DNA from: Diphasiastrum complanatum | Taxonomy: Eukaryota; Streptophyta; Lycopodiopsida; Lycopodiales; Lycopodiaceae | Assembly: GCA_029204225.1 (NCBI GenBank) | Contig: MU833211.1 | Span: 1-59,601 of the forward strand | DNA: 59,601 nucleotides | Direction of reading: 5' to 3' | Part shown: positions 10,821 through 22,768 of the stretch, piece by piece | How the letters are laid out: the number at the start of each line of letters is the position of its first letter | Position numbering within the stretch: position 1 is the first letter of the stretch | Notes under the pieces: generated by a model | Told to the model about the DNA's origin: nothing | Database searches by the model: none | What the model saw: the letters and a program-made list of their open reading frames with translations, nothing else | Translations under genes and position numbers: made by a program

Positions 10821-12646
10821 TCAGTATGATCGAATGATTTCGAATGGTGCTTGGGCTAAGACCAGATGCAGTAGGTCATAATTCAATCTCGTTGGCCTTC
10901 TCGCCCTTTGGCACGCATCGCACTTTTTTAAGTATTCCTCCGTATCCTTATGAATCGTTGGCCACCAACATCCTGCTTGTGAGATCTTGCAAACTATAAT
11001 GTCGGATGCAAAATGGCCCCTACCCATGCCTTCATGTGAAAGCGAAATGATCTGGGTGGCCTCATGAGGAAGAATACACCGTCGAAGAACTCCATCTGGT
11101 CCTCTTCGGTATAACTGGCCGACAATCAGCTGATAAGGTCTAGCCTTCAAGATCAATTTCCGTTGTTCCGCCTTTGGTAGTGAATTGTCTGGTTGGCCCC
11201 GCATTAGATATTCAACAATGTCGGCAGCCCATTCTAGTACTCTGTCCTCGTAAAATAAGGCAGCATCTGCCAGCTCATCGTCGGGTTGGGTTGCAATCTC
11301 CTTCCCCTTGATTCATGATACATGATCTGCCATGTAATGTTATTTTCCCCTGCGAACTACTATCCAAAAATCAAATTCCAACAACAGAAGTAGCCATCTG
11401 GTGATTCTCCCAGTGTTGCAAGTTTTATTAACGAGATAGAGCAAGGGTTGATGGTCCGTATAAAAAGCAAAATGTGTGGCCATCAAGTAATGTCGAAATT
11501 TCTTAACCGCATAAATCATTGCCAGTGCTTCCCGCTTTGTGGTTGAATAATTCATTTCGGTATCACTGAGCTATCGGCTTGCAAATCGGATTGGAAAATC
11601 CTTTTTGTGTTCACCTGGCTGGGTTAAGACTGCTCCAACTGCATAATTCGATGCGTCCGTATGCACGTGAAACTCAATGGACCAATTGGACGGGCGTAAG
11701 ATTGGTGCTGAAACCAATGCATCCTTAAGCTTTTGGAAAGCCTTTAGGGCTTCCTTGTTCCAATTTGGATCCATTGTGAGTTTGTAAACTGGTCGGGCTA
11801 ACTCCGCAAAATCAAGGATGAAGATCCTATAATAGTTAGCATGACCCATGAAGATATAGACTTTGCAGATTGTCCCCGGTGGTGGTAGATCTACAATGAT
11901 CCTGATCTTTGATAGATATGTGCCGATCTCGTGTCTTGACACTATATGGACGAGAATCAAGCCATGTGTTACCCAGAATTGACATTTTTCTGGATTCAGA
12001 AAGATCTGGTAGTTGCGGCATTTTTGTAACACCTTCTCCAAGTTGGATAAGTGTTCTGAGTCTAGTCCATGCATGCACAAATCGTCCAAGAAAATTTCCA
12101 GAAATTTTTGCATCTTTGAATGTCGTCTGCATGACTCGTTGGAAGGTGCTTGGGGCATTGCAAAGTCCAAATGGCATCACTTTATAGGCATAGGTTCCCC
12201 ATTCCATGGCAAATGTTGTCTTGTACTGGTCCTGGGGGGCTATCTTCACCTGGTTGTAGCCACTGAAGCCGTCTAGAAAACTGTAGGCCTCGGCGTCGGC
12301 TACTCTGTCGAGGATAGTTTTTGTAATGGTAAAGGAAAATGATCTTTTTGGTGACTGCATTTAGCGCCTTCAGATTCACACAAATCTGCATTTTGCCGTT
12401 CTTCTTGGGTACTATAACTATCGGTGATACCCATTTCGTGTGCTCGATTTCATAGATGAAATTTGCATCCATCAGCTTCTGCAACTCCTGCTTGATCAGC
12501 TCAGTATAATTCGGGTTGCAGCTGTAATAACGCCTTATCTTGGAGACTGCTCCATCCACCAAGGGTATGGTGTGTTGGACTACTGTTGGTGAAATGCCCT
12601 TCAGGTCACTATAACTCCAGGCAAAACAGTCTTTAGATTTTGACAT
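10821..12646 (-). pseudogene. Pol of gypsy copy A (RT-RNase H-integrase zinc finger)
   Basis: Minus-strand pol of Ogre/Tat/Athila type. RT starts within DLKGISPTVVQHTIPL and passes through IVIVPKKNGKMQICVNLKAL, then, after a frameshift, MPFGLCNAPSTFQRVM and the catalytic EIFLDDL (YxDD position, Phe for Tyr). RNase H has FYTDHQPLLYLVNK. The integrase N-terminal zinc finger has HEGMGRGHF and KCDACQRAR (H...H, C..C). The frame then stops at QAPFEIIRSY, and the integrase catalytic core (D, D, E) is missing: the next recognisable sequence is the post-pol gene. The 5' part (gag, protease, RT start, 5' LTR) is cut off at about 12646. At least four frame breaks. Confidence 0.9.
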
Positions 12647-12659
12647 GGGACACTTCCAT

Positions 12660-13270
12660 CCCCATTTTGTAAGTTGTGTACTTATAAGCGCAATTCGATT
12701 TTAAAGGCATTCAATTTTTTGGTTTTATGGTTTTACATTAATCAATTTATGTATTTATTCATTAAATTTCTAATCACAATTTTGTTGGTTTTTGTGGAAA
12801 TAAGTGGTAATCTCTCACCAAAGAAGAGTATGAGTATGCGTATCAAGATAATATGTTGTCCCTCCTTGAATTATTGGAGAGACTCACTAGAATCAATTGG
12901 GATGGTTATGAGGTAAGGCTCTTGAACAAATTTAGGTAGGCTATACTTGAGAGATCAGGCTATACTAGACTTATTAATTAGCTACCAAGTTCCAACTCAC
13001 CAACTATTTATAAGGATGCAGTGGTACTCCTTGAAAGTTGGGAGTCTTAGTCTTCGCAATTTGCTAATAACGTCCTTTCAAGGCTTCTATATTTGACTCC
13101 TTACGTCTTATAGTCCTTGAAAGTTGGGAGTCTTTGTCTTTGCAATTTGCTAAGTATGTTCCTTCAAGGCTTCTAGATCTAGAATATACTTTACATCAAC
13201 TTGCAACTTGCATTGTGCGACATAATAGAGCATAGACTTAATTCAATATATTTAATTTCCAGAGCCTCTA
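12660..13270. other. Unassigned DNA with two direct repeats
   Basis: No gene recognised. Two copies of a roughly 70-bp sequence beginning tccttgaaagttgggagtct start near 13029 and 13111 (period about 82 bp). A possible small exon on the plus strand (about 12811-12912, frame SLTKEEYEYAYQDNMLS, followed by the donor-like gaggtaagg) is unsupported because a stop lies just upstream in that frame. Confidence 0.4.
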
Positions 13271-13489
13271 GAACCTACTATATAAATTTTTGGTTTACAT
13301 TAAACCTGTAAATCTAAAACAAAGAGATAAAATGCCAAATCGCACAATTGGCCTAGAAGGCCGATTCCACCCACCTCACATGTAAATTGTAAAAGTTTTA
13401 CATTGCAAAGGTGACAAAATCCGATCATAAGAAGTAAATCAGCTCAATTTGCTCATCCAAAAATTAGTCGTAGAGCTAAGAGAGTTACT

Positions 13490-14755
13490 GTTATTGGGAT
13501 GCTCATTTGCTTATATAAGTGTTCACTGTTGCTGTAAGAAAGACAGAAGGCAGCTGTTGAATAGTGTGGGTTTCTCAATCTGAGGAAGGTGCCCACACTC
13601 CGGGATCACCACTAGCTTTGCTTGTCCTTCCATTTGCCTGCAAGCACGTGCAACATTGTTTGTGACTTCGTCACTGCTGCCCACCACTCTCAGAAACTAG
13701 TATCCTAAGTTTAAAAAGCAACCATCCTATACAGTGAGAGACTCAGCTGCGATCAAATTGATATGTTCTTTATTCGGTCAGCCTTATTTCTCTTATACTA
13801 CAAACTGTGATTTTACTGACTAAGGGACTATCTGCTTCATATCAGAATATAAACTCCTTCTTTAATTGTGAGCTTAATTCAAAATACTAATCAGTTTGCA
13901 GCTTTGCATTAGAGGCTTTCATAAATTGGCTTACTTTTCCAGTTTATGTGCTAGATCCAGTTTGAAGCCGCGATCATGTTCCCCCCAGACGATAAGTACG
14001 TCCTACATAGCCCACGATACAGCTCTAACTTCAGAGGTAGTAAGCAAGGATCAATCTCTTCTGCAAGATGTATACCTTGACCTGGCTTAAGGATGAAAAG
14101 TTCACGATGAGGCATTATAGCATACCTGGTTAGTTAGCTGTGGAAGTGGCTTTGAGTCTTTCGAGCCGATTGTCAGTTCATCCAGCATCTCAATTCGCTG
14201 CTTTTCGTTGAAATGGTAGACCTGTCCATTGATTTCCAATCCCGTTTAAGCGTTATCACATAGCACTTTTAAAAGCTTTTGGGTACAACCCATCATGCCG
14301 CTCCCCAGCAAGCATTTCAATCCATGAGTATCAACTAAAAAGCAATTCTTTGTACGTAATGGGACATCTTCTGGATTGCTTATGTCTTTGCAATTAGATT
14401 CAATTAGAGACTTGCCTTTAAGAAGCCCTCGAAGATGAAATCAGGTACGAAGCGCAACGGTTTGTAGAATGCGCGATTCATAGATTTCTTGAAGACCTGA
14501 AGCTTCTTGGACATGATCACTTCGTGAATGTGCGACGCATTGAACTCCTTCAGCACTTCGTTGTTGGTGGATGGATCCATGCAGATTCCAGAGTCAATAA
14601 GCACCAGCTTTCTCACAAATTCGGGATACATGTGTGCCATGCGAAAGGCCACAAACGCACCGTAGCTAACGCCCACCACGAATACTCCACTACTGACATG
14701 TAGCTGATCCAGCATCTATACCTGCATTCTGCCTGGTAAATTTCTGTCCTCGAAG
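13490..14755 (-). pseudogene. Broken alpha/beta hydrolase, 5'-truncated
   Basis: Minus-strand relative of the gene at 36143-37689. The surviving part of the first exon (about 14750-14404) encodes MLDQLHVSSGVFVVGVSYGA; Ser of GVSYGA is the nucleophile position. It ends near FIFEGFLKA. Further exons are readable: VYHFNEKQRIEMLDELTIGS (about 14226-14130), DVLIVWGEHDRGFKLDLAHK (about 14010-13930; Asp of the triad) and VVIPECGHLPQIEKPTLF (about 13650-13560; His of the triad). The first 120 or so residues, including the HG oxyanion segment, are missing. One base is deleted in front of MLDQ relative to the intact copy. The truncated 5' end lies about 65 bp from the 3' LTR of gypsy copy B. Homology to the other locus continues past the stop, so this is a DNA-level duplicate, not a retrocopy. 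Confidence 0.85.
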
Positions 14756-14819
14756 GATCTTTCATCCTCTTTTGTAGGAACTTTTACAATATGCTTCATT
14801 GGAATATCTATGCCCTTAC

Positions 14820-15628
14820 TGTTGGAAGTATTTTTAGTTCGTGCGGTGGATAGATCTACTTACGGGTGTAGTATAGGGATGTAGAGATTTGTCCACTTTC
14901 TAAGTTTCTACAACAAGCTTCAACGGAAATACGGAAATAATCAACAAAGATGAGAGCACTAAGGCTTACCCAACTAGTGCCCGAAACGAAAATAAAGCTA
15001 ATTAGAAACAGCCATAAAAATCCTTGCTAAGGCAAACCCAACTAGCAAGATTACTAAACTAAGACCTAAATTAACACCCAGAGGGTTTGAAAGATAATTT
15101 GCGACTAACTAAATAAACCAATAGAAACATGCCACAATAATCCAATGAAAGGAGGCAAGAGGAGGCCCGAGCACCTTCCCTCAAGCTATGCACTTTCCAA
15201 AGGGAACACAAAGAAATAGAATGATAATCTCAATAGAGAGCAGTTTAGCATAATCTCAGAGTGTTGTTTACAAGGCAAATACCTCTCCTTTTATGGCAAG
15301 GAGGGTCTTCCATAAATATCTACTAACTTATGGGACTTATACGTTTCTAGCCTTTCTAGAACTTCTAACTTAGGATTTAGAACTTCAAAGTTTCTTAACT
15401 TAGAAAAACTTAAGATAAAATATTTCTAATCTTAAGTTTCCTAAGTCTAAGTTCTAAATCTAAGTTTAAGCTATTTTATTATTATTTAAACTTCTACTCA
15501 TGGGCTTACAAAACACATGCCATGGTTGAGGTTTATTGACAGATACTCATACGTGGACTTACAAAACACATGCCACGAAGTTTTATAGCTTTCTTTTTAT
15601 TTTCTCTGTGTTAGCACAGTTGCTAACA
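14820..15628 (-). mobile_element. 3' LTR of gypsy copy B
   Basis: 809 bp with TG...CA ends (TGTTGGAAG...TTGCTAACA). It is followed at 15629-15639 by ttatcccctcc, a polypurine tract on the minus strand, and then by ggtggtcccac, which also follows the LTR in copy C. No TSD can be tested because the 5' end of copy B is lost. Confidence 0.65.
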
Positions 15629-15664
15629 TTATCCCCTCCTTATTGGATTGGTGGTCCCACACCA

Positions 15665-18600
15665 ATCGACGTCTTTTCGTCCTGGATCTTTTGTGCTTCT
15701 TGGAGGCGAGACTGTTGCTGTCGGGAGTGGTAGATTGTAGTGCCGATGCCCTCCATCATTTGCCACCGTAATTTGTTCAGGAAGGGCATGGGTCTGTAAT
15801 AATGGAGCATACCCTATAGAAAGTTATGGGTTTTTCATAGCTCCACCATATCAACGTGCATGGCGAAAGTGAGTGCAGCACGATAATAGAGCCTTGCTAC
15901 ACTGATATGGTCGTCTTGCGTGCGAGAGATTTATTGATATCAAGGGCGATTGAGGGTAGCCCTCGATCCCAAAAACCTTTGGGTTCTGCCAGAAATGCCA
16001 CCAGGCCGCAATTATCCGCAAAATATTTGACGTCGCGATCAGGATTGCCATGGTGCTTCTGGTAGAATACTCGGTAGTTGGTGACCATGTCTTCGGCTAA
16101 GTTGCCAGTATTGATGCCTATGAGCTTGGGCCGAAATATTCTATTCTTGACCTTGGTGGCAAGAAACAGTTCTCGCCGCGCTACTAGATAGTATTAAGGC
16201 TTTGTGTGCATGTAGGAGGGAGCTTTGATATACCATGCCATTGAGGTCTTACTTTGCAGGAAGAGCTGATGACGCCAAAGAGGTTGGGGATCCAGGAGTT
16301 TGACTGTTTTTTTATGTGTTTGACTCTGGTCCAAATCTGGCAGTATGTAGCCACCTCGCTCTTTTGTTGTTGGATATTTCTTGGCAAACTCCTGAGAGGC
16401 GCGCAACTCCTTGTTCGATTCTATGGGCGTGATTCTGTGCCGGATGGTTGGTGCTTCAAAGGCAATTTCGTGCTGAATTTGAGGATCGGATTCAGGAGAG
16501 AGAGGAGGCAAGGGGTTAGCTTCAGCAATTCTTTGTGACTCCGGAGAAAATTGTCGTGGAATGAATGGGGGGTTAGTGGTGTCGAGAGGGTTATAAGCGG
16601 TGGAAGGAAAAAGATAATGTTGGGAGCTGGTACCCCCAGAGCCTGACGAATTAGTTGGTGCTTGAGCTCCTTGCCCCAGGGGTTGGCCTTGAAATGAGGA
16701 GCCTTGAGTTGCAGGAGGAGCCTGCTGGAATCCTGCTCCATCTCCACCATCTGGCCCATCAAAGTGGTGCCCCGAATAATGAAATTGGGCGTGCTTTGCA
16801 TGAACCGACGGTGTCGACTGAACATCGGCCTTTAAGTGTTCTTCCAGGGTGGCTATGTGTTGGTGCAAGGTATGATTGTTGTAATTTTGAGTGCTGCTCG
16901 GTCGTGGCTTTCAACTTTTGGGCCAGCGTTTGATAGGCCACCACTGGAATGGTAGTTCCCTCAGGAATAGCTGGTGGTGCGAAGTCGTTAAAGTCCACCA
17001 ATTCCAACTGTTCCTTCATAGCGGAACGTGCGACTTGTGCATCTGCTATAGTCTCATCCCTTTCGACTTTGAGGTCATCGATGGTATGCTGCATGTTGGA
17101 TACCTTTAGTTGGAGCTGGTTTTGGAGGTGGAGTAGCATCTGCTGCTGTTGTTGATTATAATTTGTGAGGTTCTGGATCTGCAGATGTTGTTGTTTGTTT
17201 TCCTCCTCTAGCCTTGATTTTTTCTTTCTGAAGGTCTGCCATAGCACCATCGTTGAATTGCCGCATAGTATATTGTCCCCCCAGGGTGCCGAATAGATTG
17301 TATTGGAGCTCATTCACCAACCATACCGGTTTTTGGGCTGCAAGGGGTAACTGCTCCCAAGGACCAATGTCAGGGAGGGTGTGCGTGTAGTTAGGATACG
17401 ACATTGGGTTAAAGAGTAGAAAATCAAGAGGAGGGTTAGATGGAGATGTATGAAAGATGGGTGGAGGTGATTGAGGATTGATGGGCGAAAGAGGTGGGGA
17501 GATACTACGTGGCGGATATGCATGGATTGGGTTAGTGGGAACGGCGGTTGATGGAAGTGCGGTTAGTAATTGTAATGCAAAATCATCTACATTGACTGTG
17601 GAGTCAAGTAGGGTAGAGATTTGTACAGGTGAGGGCTTTCATGGAATTGTGGAAGTGAAGCCCGTGTTGAGAGTTAGTGATGGTGTGGAGGTGGCAGTAA
17701 ATGGTGGGGGTGGTGGTGGGAGTGTGAGAGCAAGTGAGGGAGAGGAGTTTGTCTGTGTGGACGGAACCACGCCCATAGGATCAAAGCCCGAAGTGCTTGC
17801 TACTACTAAGCTGCCTGTTGCTGCTGCTATTGCTTGCCCGCATTGCTGGGCCTGGTGAAGCAAGGCAACCTACCATTCTAGGACCTCCTTTGGGACCTGA
17901 GAGTGTTTAAGGCTCCCTCCGGATTCAGCATACTCCGTCCCGATGTCGCTGGATAGAATGTCGTCAGGGACATTGACTTCTGTGCTGATTGCCTTCCCTT
18001 TCTGCTTCTTAGTAGGTGGGGCTGGAGAGACTGGTTCTGCTGTCAGTTGGGGGGTGGCTCGCTTTTTTGTGCTTGGATAGAGATCATCCAGCTCCTTGAT
18101 GGCAGCAGCCGCCCTAGACCCCAACTGTTTGGTGACCAACATGTGGAGGAGATATCCACATTTGGTAGTTGGTTTTCTAGCTTTCAAAGCTCCGCACAGC
18201 TTCTCTGCTACCTTCTCAGCACACTTGTAATTTTGAGTGGGATCGTCCATGGTGAGGGTCAAAGAGAAGAGGTCACTTGATGGTACATGATCCATCTTGG
18301 CAGGATGCACTTCGACCATGGTGATGAGAATTTTTGAGGCGGCTCGTAGATGGGGATCCATGATGAGGCGTATGGCGATCCCGTCGTTGGTTTGGGCAAT
18401 GGTTTTTTCTTCCTCTGTCAGAAACTTGGTAAAGTACTTGGCATCATAGCTGGTGCCCTTGCCATGGATTGTCTCTTTGAGATTGGGAAGCCAATGCTTT
18501 GGAGATCCCCAGGAGAGACGTTGATGATGGTATAGCTGCCACTCTTAGATGTAAGTCGAAAAGTTTGGAATTCATCCGAATAGGTGGAGTAGGCCGCTCG

Positions 18601-18783
18601 GATGAGGCTCTTGCTCTGCTGGTCCCGAAAAAGACTCAGATCAAAGCCAAGGTTTGTGAGGATATCCTTGGCCAGGGTGAGCTGCTCGCCGTAATTCTTG
18701 ATACAGATCATAAAAATATCTCCTGAATAAGGACGAGGGGGTTTATGGCAATGCAAACTGAGCGAGAAATCATGGGAAGCCAT
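15665..18783 (-). pseudogene. Post-pol gene of gypsy copy B
   Basis: Same layout and about the same length (3.1 kb) as in copy A. ATG at 18783 starts MASHDFSLSLHCHK, about 650 bp downstream of the pol stop. N-terminal region: DILTNLGFDLSLF, SGSYTIINVSPGDLQSIGFP (18783-18418), then NYKCAEKVAEKLCGALKARK and TTKCGYLLHMLV (18361-18100) and a basic patch PPTKKQKGK. A Pro/Thr linker (17860-17450) leads to a coiled coil (about 17240-16850, runs of Gln and Leu such as LTNYNQQQQQMLLHLQNQLQ) and a second linker rich in Pro/Ser/Gly. The C-terminal domain begins PQPLWRHQLF (about 16290), the counterpart of PQPEWRQQLF in copy A, and continues to about 15665 with INKSLA and LYYRAAL-like segments. Several stops and frame changes. 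Product of unknown function, no membrane segment seen. Confidence 0.7.
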
Positions 18784-19438
18784 GATAGCAGTGATTTTAA
18801 ATTGCTCTAAGAATTTTGAAATTTTTTGGCATGAACTCGAGAGCAGCAATCTAAAATGAATTCGTGGAGAGAAGGGTGGAGGTCTACATATAGAACTTTT
18901 TTTGGCAAAAAATCGCAACTTCACTTAGAAATCGTCCTCAGTGTCCATGATTTGGTGATGTTGGTCGCAAATTTTGAGGCAATGTTCTGAGGGTCCGCAA
19001 ATTCTGGTAAGTGATTTTCTTATGCCAAAAGAGAAAAAAAAACGTCTGACAATGCAAAATCTTGTCTGATCAGAATTCGCAGAGATAGTAGAGAAATCGT
19101 GGGAATCATTTTAAGCTCCAGCGAATTGTCTATGAATTCTGATAGTGGATCACCTTTTTCTATTTTTTAGAACTTTTTGTCTTTGAGATAGAATTTGCAG
19201 AGGCCAAAAATGAACTGTGCATTGTAAAAAAGGGGTCAAGCGAATTCTATCTGAGATGCTGTAAAACAATTCTTTCGAAACTAATGGCTTTTTTGGTTTT
19301 ATCAAAGAAGACTATTGATATACTTGATCTGATAGTATCTTGATGGTTTGAACAAGAAAGCACAACAAAAATTTTGTCGAAATGGCAAGCATGCAATAAT
19401 AATAATAAAATAATGGAAAACAGTAGGAAAGAAAACAA

Positions 19439-21480
19439 CTAATACATATCGAGATAAAAATAGGGTTCATTGTAATTTCTCAGTCGACTCCCATTGACCA
19501 CAATGTCGAGGATATTGCCTTGAAGGGTTTGGAGTTGTACATATCCAGAGGCTAATATTTTTTTATTGACGTAAGGTCCTTGGCCAGAAAATTTCAGTTT
19601 GCCTTTGAAGGCTTTGGCCTGGTATAGCAGGACTTTATCTCCAACCTGGAAGTCTCTAAGTTTCAAAGATCGATCATGCCATGCTTTTTGTCATCGTTTG
19701 TGGACTTGTTGAGCATGGATGCTGATCCGTCATGTTTCACAAAGTTGCTCCAAATGGAATAACTTGTTTGCGAGATTCTGATGAGTATCAAGCTCAAGGT
19801 TATAGGCCACTCGAAGGTAGGGGATATGGAATTCCATAGGCATAACGGCTTCTTGTAGCTCGCTTTGGGGTGGTGCGATAAGCCCAGAGAGTAGCATGGA
19901 GTTTGAGTCCCCAATCAGATCGGCTGGATTCGACGATTTTGGTGAGAATTCCATATAAGATTTTATTGGTGGATTTTGCTTGTCCATTGCATCATGGATA
20001 GTATGGGAAACTTTTGTGATGTACCACAAAACATTTTGAAAGGAGATATGCTATGACAGAGTTAAGAAAATCTGTACCGCTATCACTAATAAGCTCTAGA
20101 GGACATCCGAAACGAACTATAACCTATTCATATAGAAATTTTGCAGTAGAACGAGTGTCAGCATTGCGAACAACTCTTGCTTCAGCCCATTTGGTGCAAT
20201 AGTCCGTAGCTACTATGATGTAACGAGATTGTGTGTGTCGAGCAGCAGGACTAATAGGTCCGACATAATCAACTTCCCATTTTTGGAAAGCTTGATCAAT
20301 GGGTACAAGGTGTAAAGGCATGTAGTCGGTCTTTTGAAAGCGTTTTGTGCGTTGGCAGACATCACAAGCCTTAGTGTAATTGTGCGTATCCTTGAAGAGT
20401 GTTGGCCACCAAAAACCGGCCAAGAGGATTTTCTTAGCAGTTGTTTTAGAAGAGAAATGGCCTGCACCAATACCTTCATGAGTGAGGAAAATTACAGAGG
20501 GTATTTCACCTTTAGTAAGACATCGTCAGATGATTCCATCTAACCCTTGCTTGTAGAGTTGTCCTACAATTAACGTATACGGTTTAGTTTTGAGGACCAA
20601 CGCACATTGTTCAGGTTTAGAGAAGGAAGAATCCATCAGCCCTGAAGTTAAATATTATATAATCTCCTTAGCCCATGTAGGTGTAGAGTCAACTTGGAAA
20701 AGGATCGCATCTGGTAAATCATCGTTGACGCCTTGATCAGGGGTAGGAAGGTTAGGGATTCGGGATAGATGGTTTGCTAGAAAATGCTGAACTCCCTTAT
20801 GAACCACGATCCTAAACTCAAATTCTCGCAGTAATAGGATCCATCTAGTAATACAGCCTGTGGTGCAGGTCTTGTTGATGAGATACAACAGTGCTTGATG
20901 ATCAGTGAAGAATGCAAAAACTTTTTCTAAAAGATAATGGCGAAACTTTTGAACCGCATATACCATTGCCAAGGGGTAGTGGTATAATTGCATCCAAGAA
21001 TTCAAAAAGGACTACCCAATCCATCTGCTCCAATGGCATACTTGGATGCATCAGTATGCAGATGTTTAGAATAATCAGGAGCTCAGAGGATGGGTGCATT
21101 GGTAAGGGCTTCTTTGAGTTGATTAAATACGACGCGTTGTTCATCCGTCCATTTGGGAACTACAACTACTTGGTAGATTAAGCGTGCTTTGTTAGCAAAA
21201 TAAAAAATAAAGCACCGATAATAGTTGGTGTGGCCAAGAAAAGAGTAAACTTCACATATCATACGCAGTTCCGGTAGATTTTGAATGATAAGGATTTTTT
21301 CCGGGTCAGTGGCAATGCCATTTCATGAAATTATATGTCCTAACACAATACCATGGGTTACCCAAATCTGGCATTTTTCAGGATTAAGAAAGATGCTGAA
21401 GCGTTGACATTGGATAATTTTTTTTTTGAGCACAAACAGATGGCATGTTTCTTTGGAATGTGCTCCTAAATTGTCCAAGT
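19439..21480 (-). pseudogene. Pol of gypsy copy B (RT part, RNase H, integrase)
   Basis: Minus strand, Ogre/Tat/Athila type. Starts inside RT next to the catalytic region (YLDNLGAHS, where the second Asp of YxDD is Asn) and continues NPEKCQIWVTHGIVLGHII, RNase H with FFTDHQALLYLINKTC, integrase zinc finger with WWPTLFKDTHNYTKACDVCQ, core with WEVDYVGPISP and IIVATDYCTKWAEA, and a C-terminal region ending VNGSRLRNYNEPYFYLDMY. Frames change near 21005, 20479, 20029 and 19666 and stops are present. Everything upstream of the RT active site is lost at about 21482, where a plus-strand gypsy fragment begins. Confidence 0.9.
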
Positions 21481-21485
21481 AAAGA

Positions 21486-22345
21486 CCCAACGGCAAAATG
21501 ATTCTATTTGGGTTGTAGTGGATCGGTTAACTAAGTTAGTTGCATTCATACCAGTAAAGTCAACTATAAAAGCTTCTGAATTAGCCCAGATCTTTGTTGA
21601 AAGATTATTTCGGTTGTATGGTCTGCACAATGACATTGTTAGTGATAGAGATCCTAAGTTCACAGATCACTTTTGGTCAGCAGTATTCCATAAACTTGAA
21701 ACTTTTTTGAGTTTAAGTTCTTTTGATAATCCTAAATCAGATGGCCAGACAGAAAGGACTAATCAAACTATGGAAGATATTTTGAGGACGTATGTTTCTC
21801 ATAGGCAATCTCATTGGGAAGATTATCTCCCAGTGGTTGAGTTTGCATATAATAGTAGGAAACATTCTACTACATGTTACAGTCCTTTTATGCTTATGTA
21901 CGGTTTTCAACCTAGATCTCCAGTAAATGTTGAGACGAAGTCTATTAAGATCCAGAAGGTTGCTGATTTTTTGCATGATATGCAAGAGATGTTGCAAGTG
22001 GCTAAGGATAGTATCCGTAGTGCTCAAGATATGGCTAAACACTATACCTATCTTAAAAGATCTCCAAGAGATTTTAAAGTTGGTGACTGGGTATATCTTA
22101 GGATTCCAAGAGATTCTAAGATGTTATGTATAGGAAAGCATTATAAGCTACCTACCCGTTATTGTGGACCTTTCAGGATTGTACGTAGAATTGGTTCTTT
22201 GGCATATGAACTCGGTCTTCAAGGAAAATCGACTGCACACCCAGTGTTTCATGTAAGTCGTTTGAAACTAAGTTTACATGATGGTGATACAGTTGGATCG
22301 GATGAGGAGATTTGTTGCTTAGTATACCTTTGGGACCTGAGATAG
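21486..22345 (+). pseudogene. Integrase of a plus-strand gypsy fragment
   Basis: Open frame from the integrase core: DSIWVVVDRLTKLVAFIPVK, then NDIVSDRDPKFTDHFWSAVF (second catalytic Asp), SDGQTERTNQTMEDILRTYV (catalytic Glu), GYILGF-type C-terminal region FKVGDWVYLRIPRDSK and HPVFHVSRLKLSLHDGD. This is the chromovirus-like gypsy type (GPY-like end), not the type of copies A-C. The upstream pol and 5' LTR are missing. A polypurine tract (aaggagggaagaa, 22501-22513) and the 5' half of its 3' LTR follow. It is a near relative of the minus-strand gypsy at 22769-34913. Confidence 0.9.
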
Positions 22346-22513
22346 TGCTCAGAACCAGAGATAAACAATTGAGAAATCATTCTATCTCTGAGTGCTTAAT
22401 TTGGTGGAAGGGTCGTAATGAGGATGATGATTCGTGAGAGAGAGTTGACAGCATAAAGAAGAATTTCCAGAAGTTTAGCTTCTAAGGATAGAAGCAGTTT
22501 AAGGAGGGAAGAA

Positions 22514-22768
22514 TGCTATGTCCATGACCAGTACATAGGATACAATATAGTCTTAGTCTTGGATACATGGTACTCCAGTGAAACAAGCTGTTAGTTATGC
22601 CATGTCATACTGGACGTGACTTGAAAGTAATTAATATCCTTGTGAGACCCATAACACACTAAATGGAGTTTAGACAAGGTATGAGACAGTGTATGCATGT
22701 GTAGAGTTATCGATAGCAATTCTATGAATAGTTGGTCCATGCTTAGGACTCTATTCTAGATGAACCTA
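22514..22768 (+). mobile_element. 5' half of a plus-strand gypsy 3' LTR
   Basis: Starts TGCTATGTCCATGACC right after the polypurine tract. It matches, in opposite orientation, the outer half of the LTR at 34392-34913. It stops at ACCTA (22764-22768) and resumes at 34919, so the LTR is split by an insertion. Confidence 0.85.

Noticed and set aside
12674-12916. 80-codon plus-strand ORF as a membrane protein
   Set aside because: The hydrophobic stretch comes from AT-rich DNA; there is no second line of support, and a different frame looks more exon-like but is blocked by a stop.
7574-18783. Post-pol gene as a viral envelope protein
   Set aside because: No signal peptide, transmembrane segment, or glycoprotein-like Cys pattern is visible; the long coiled coil and linkers fit a cytosolic or structural protein better.
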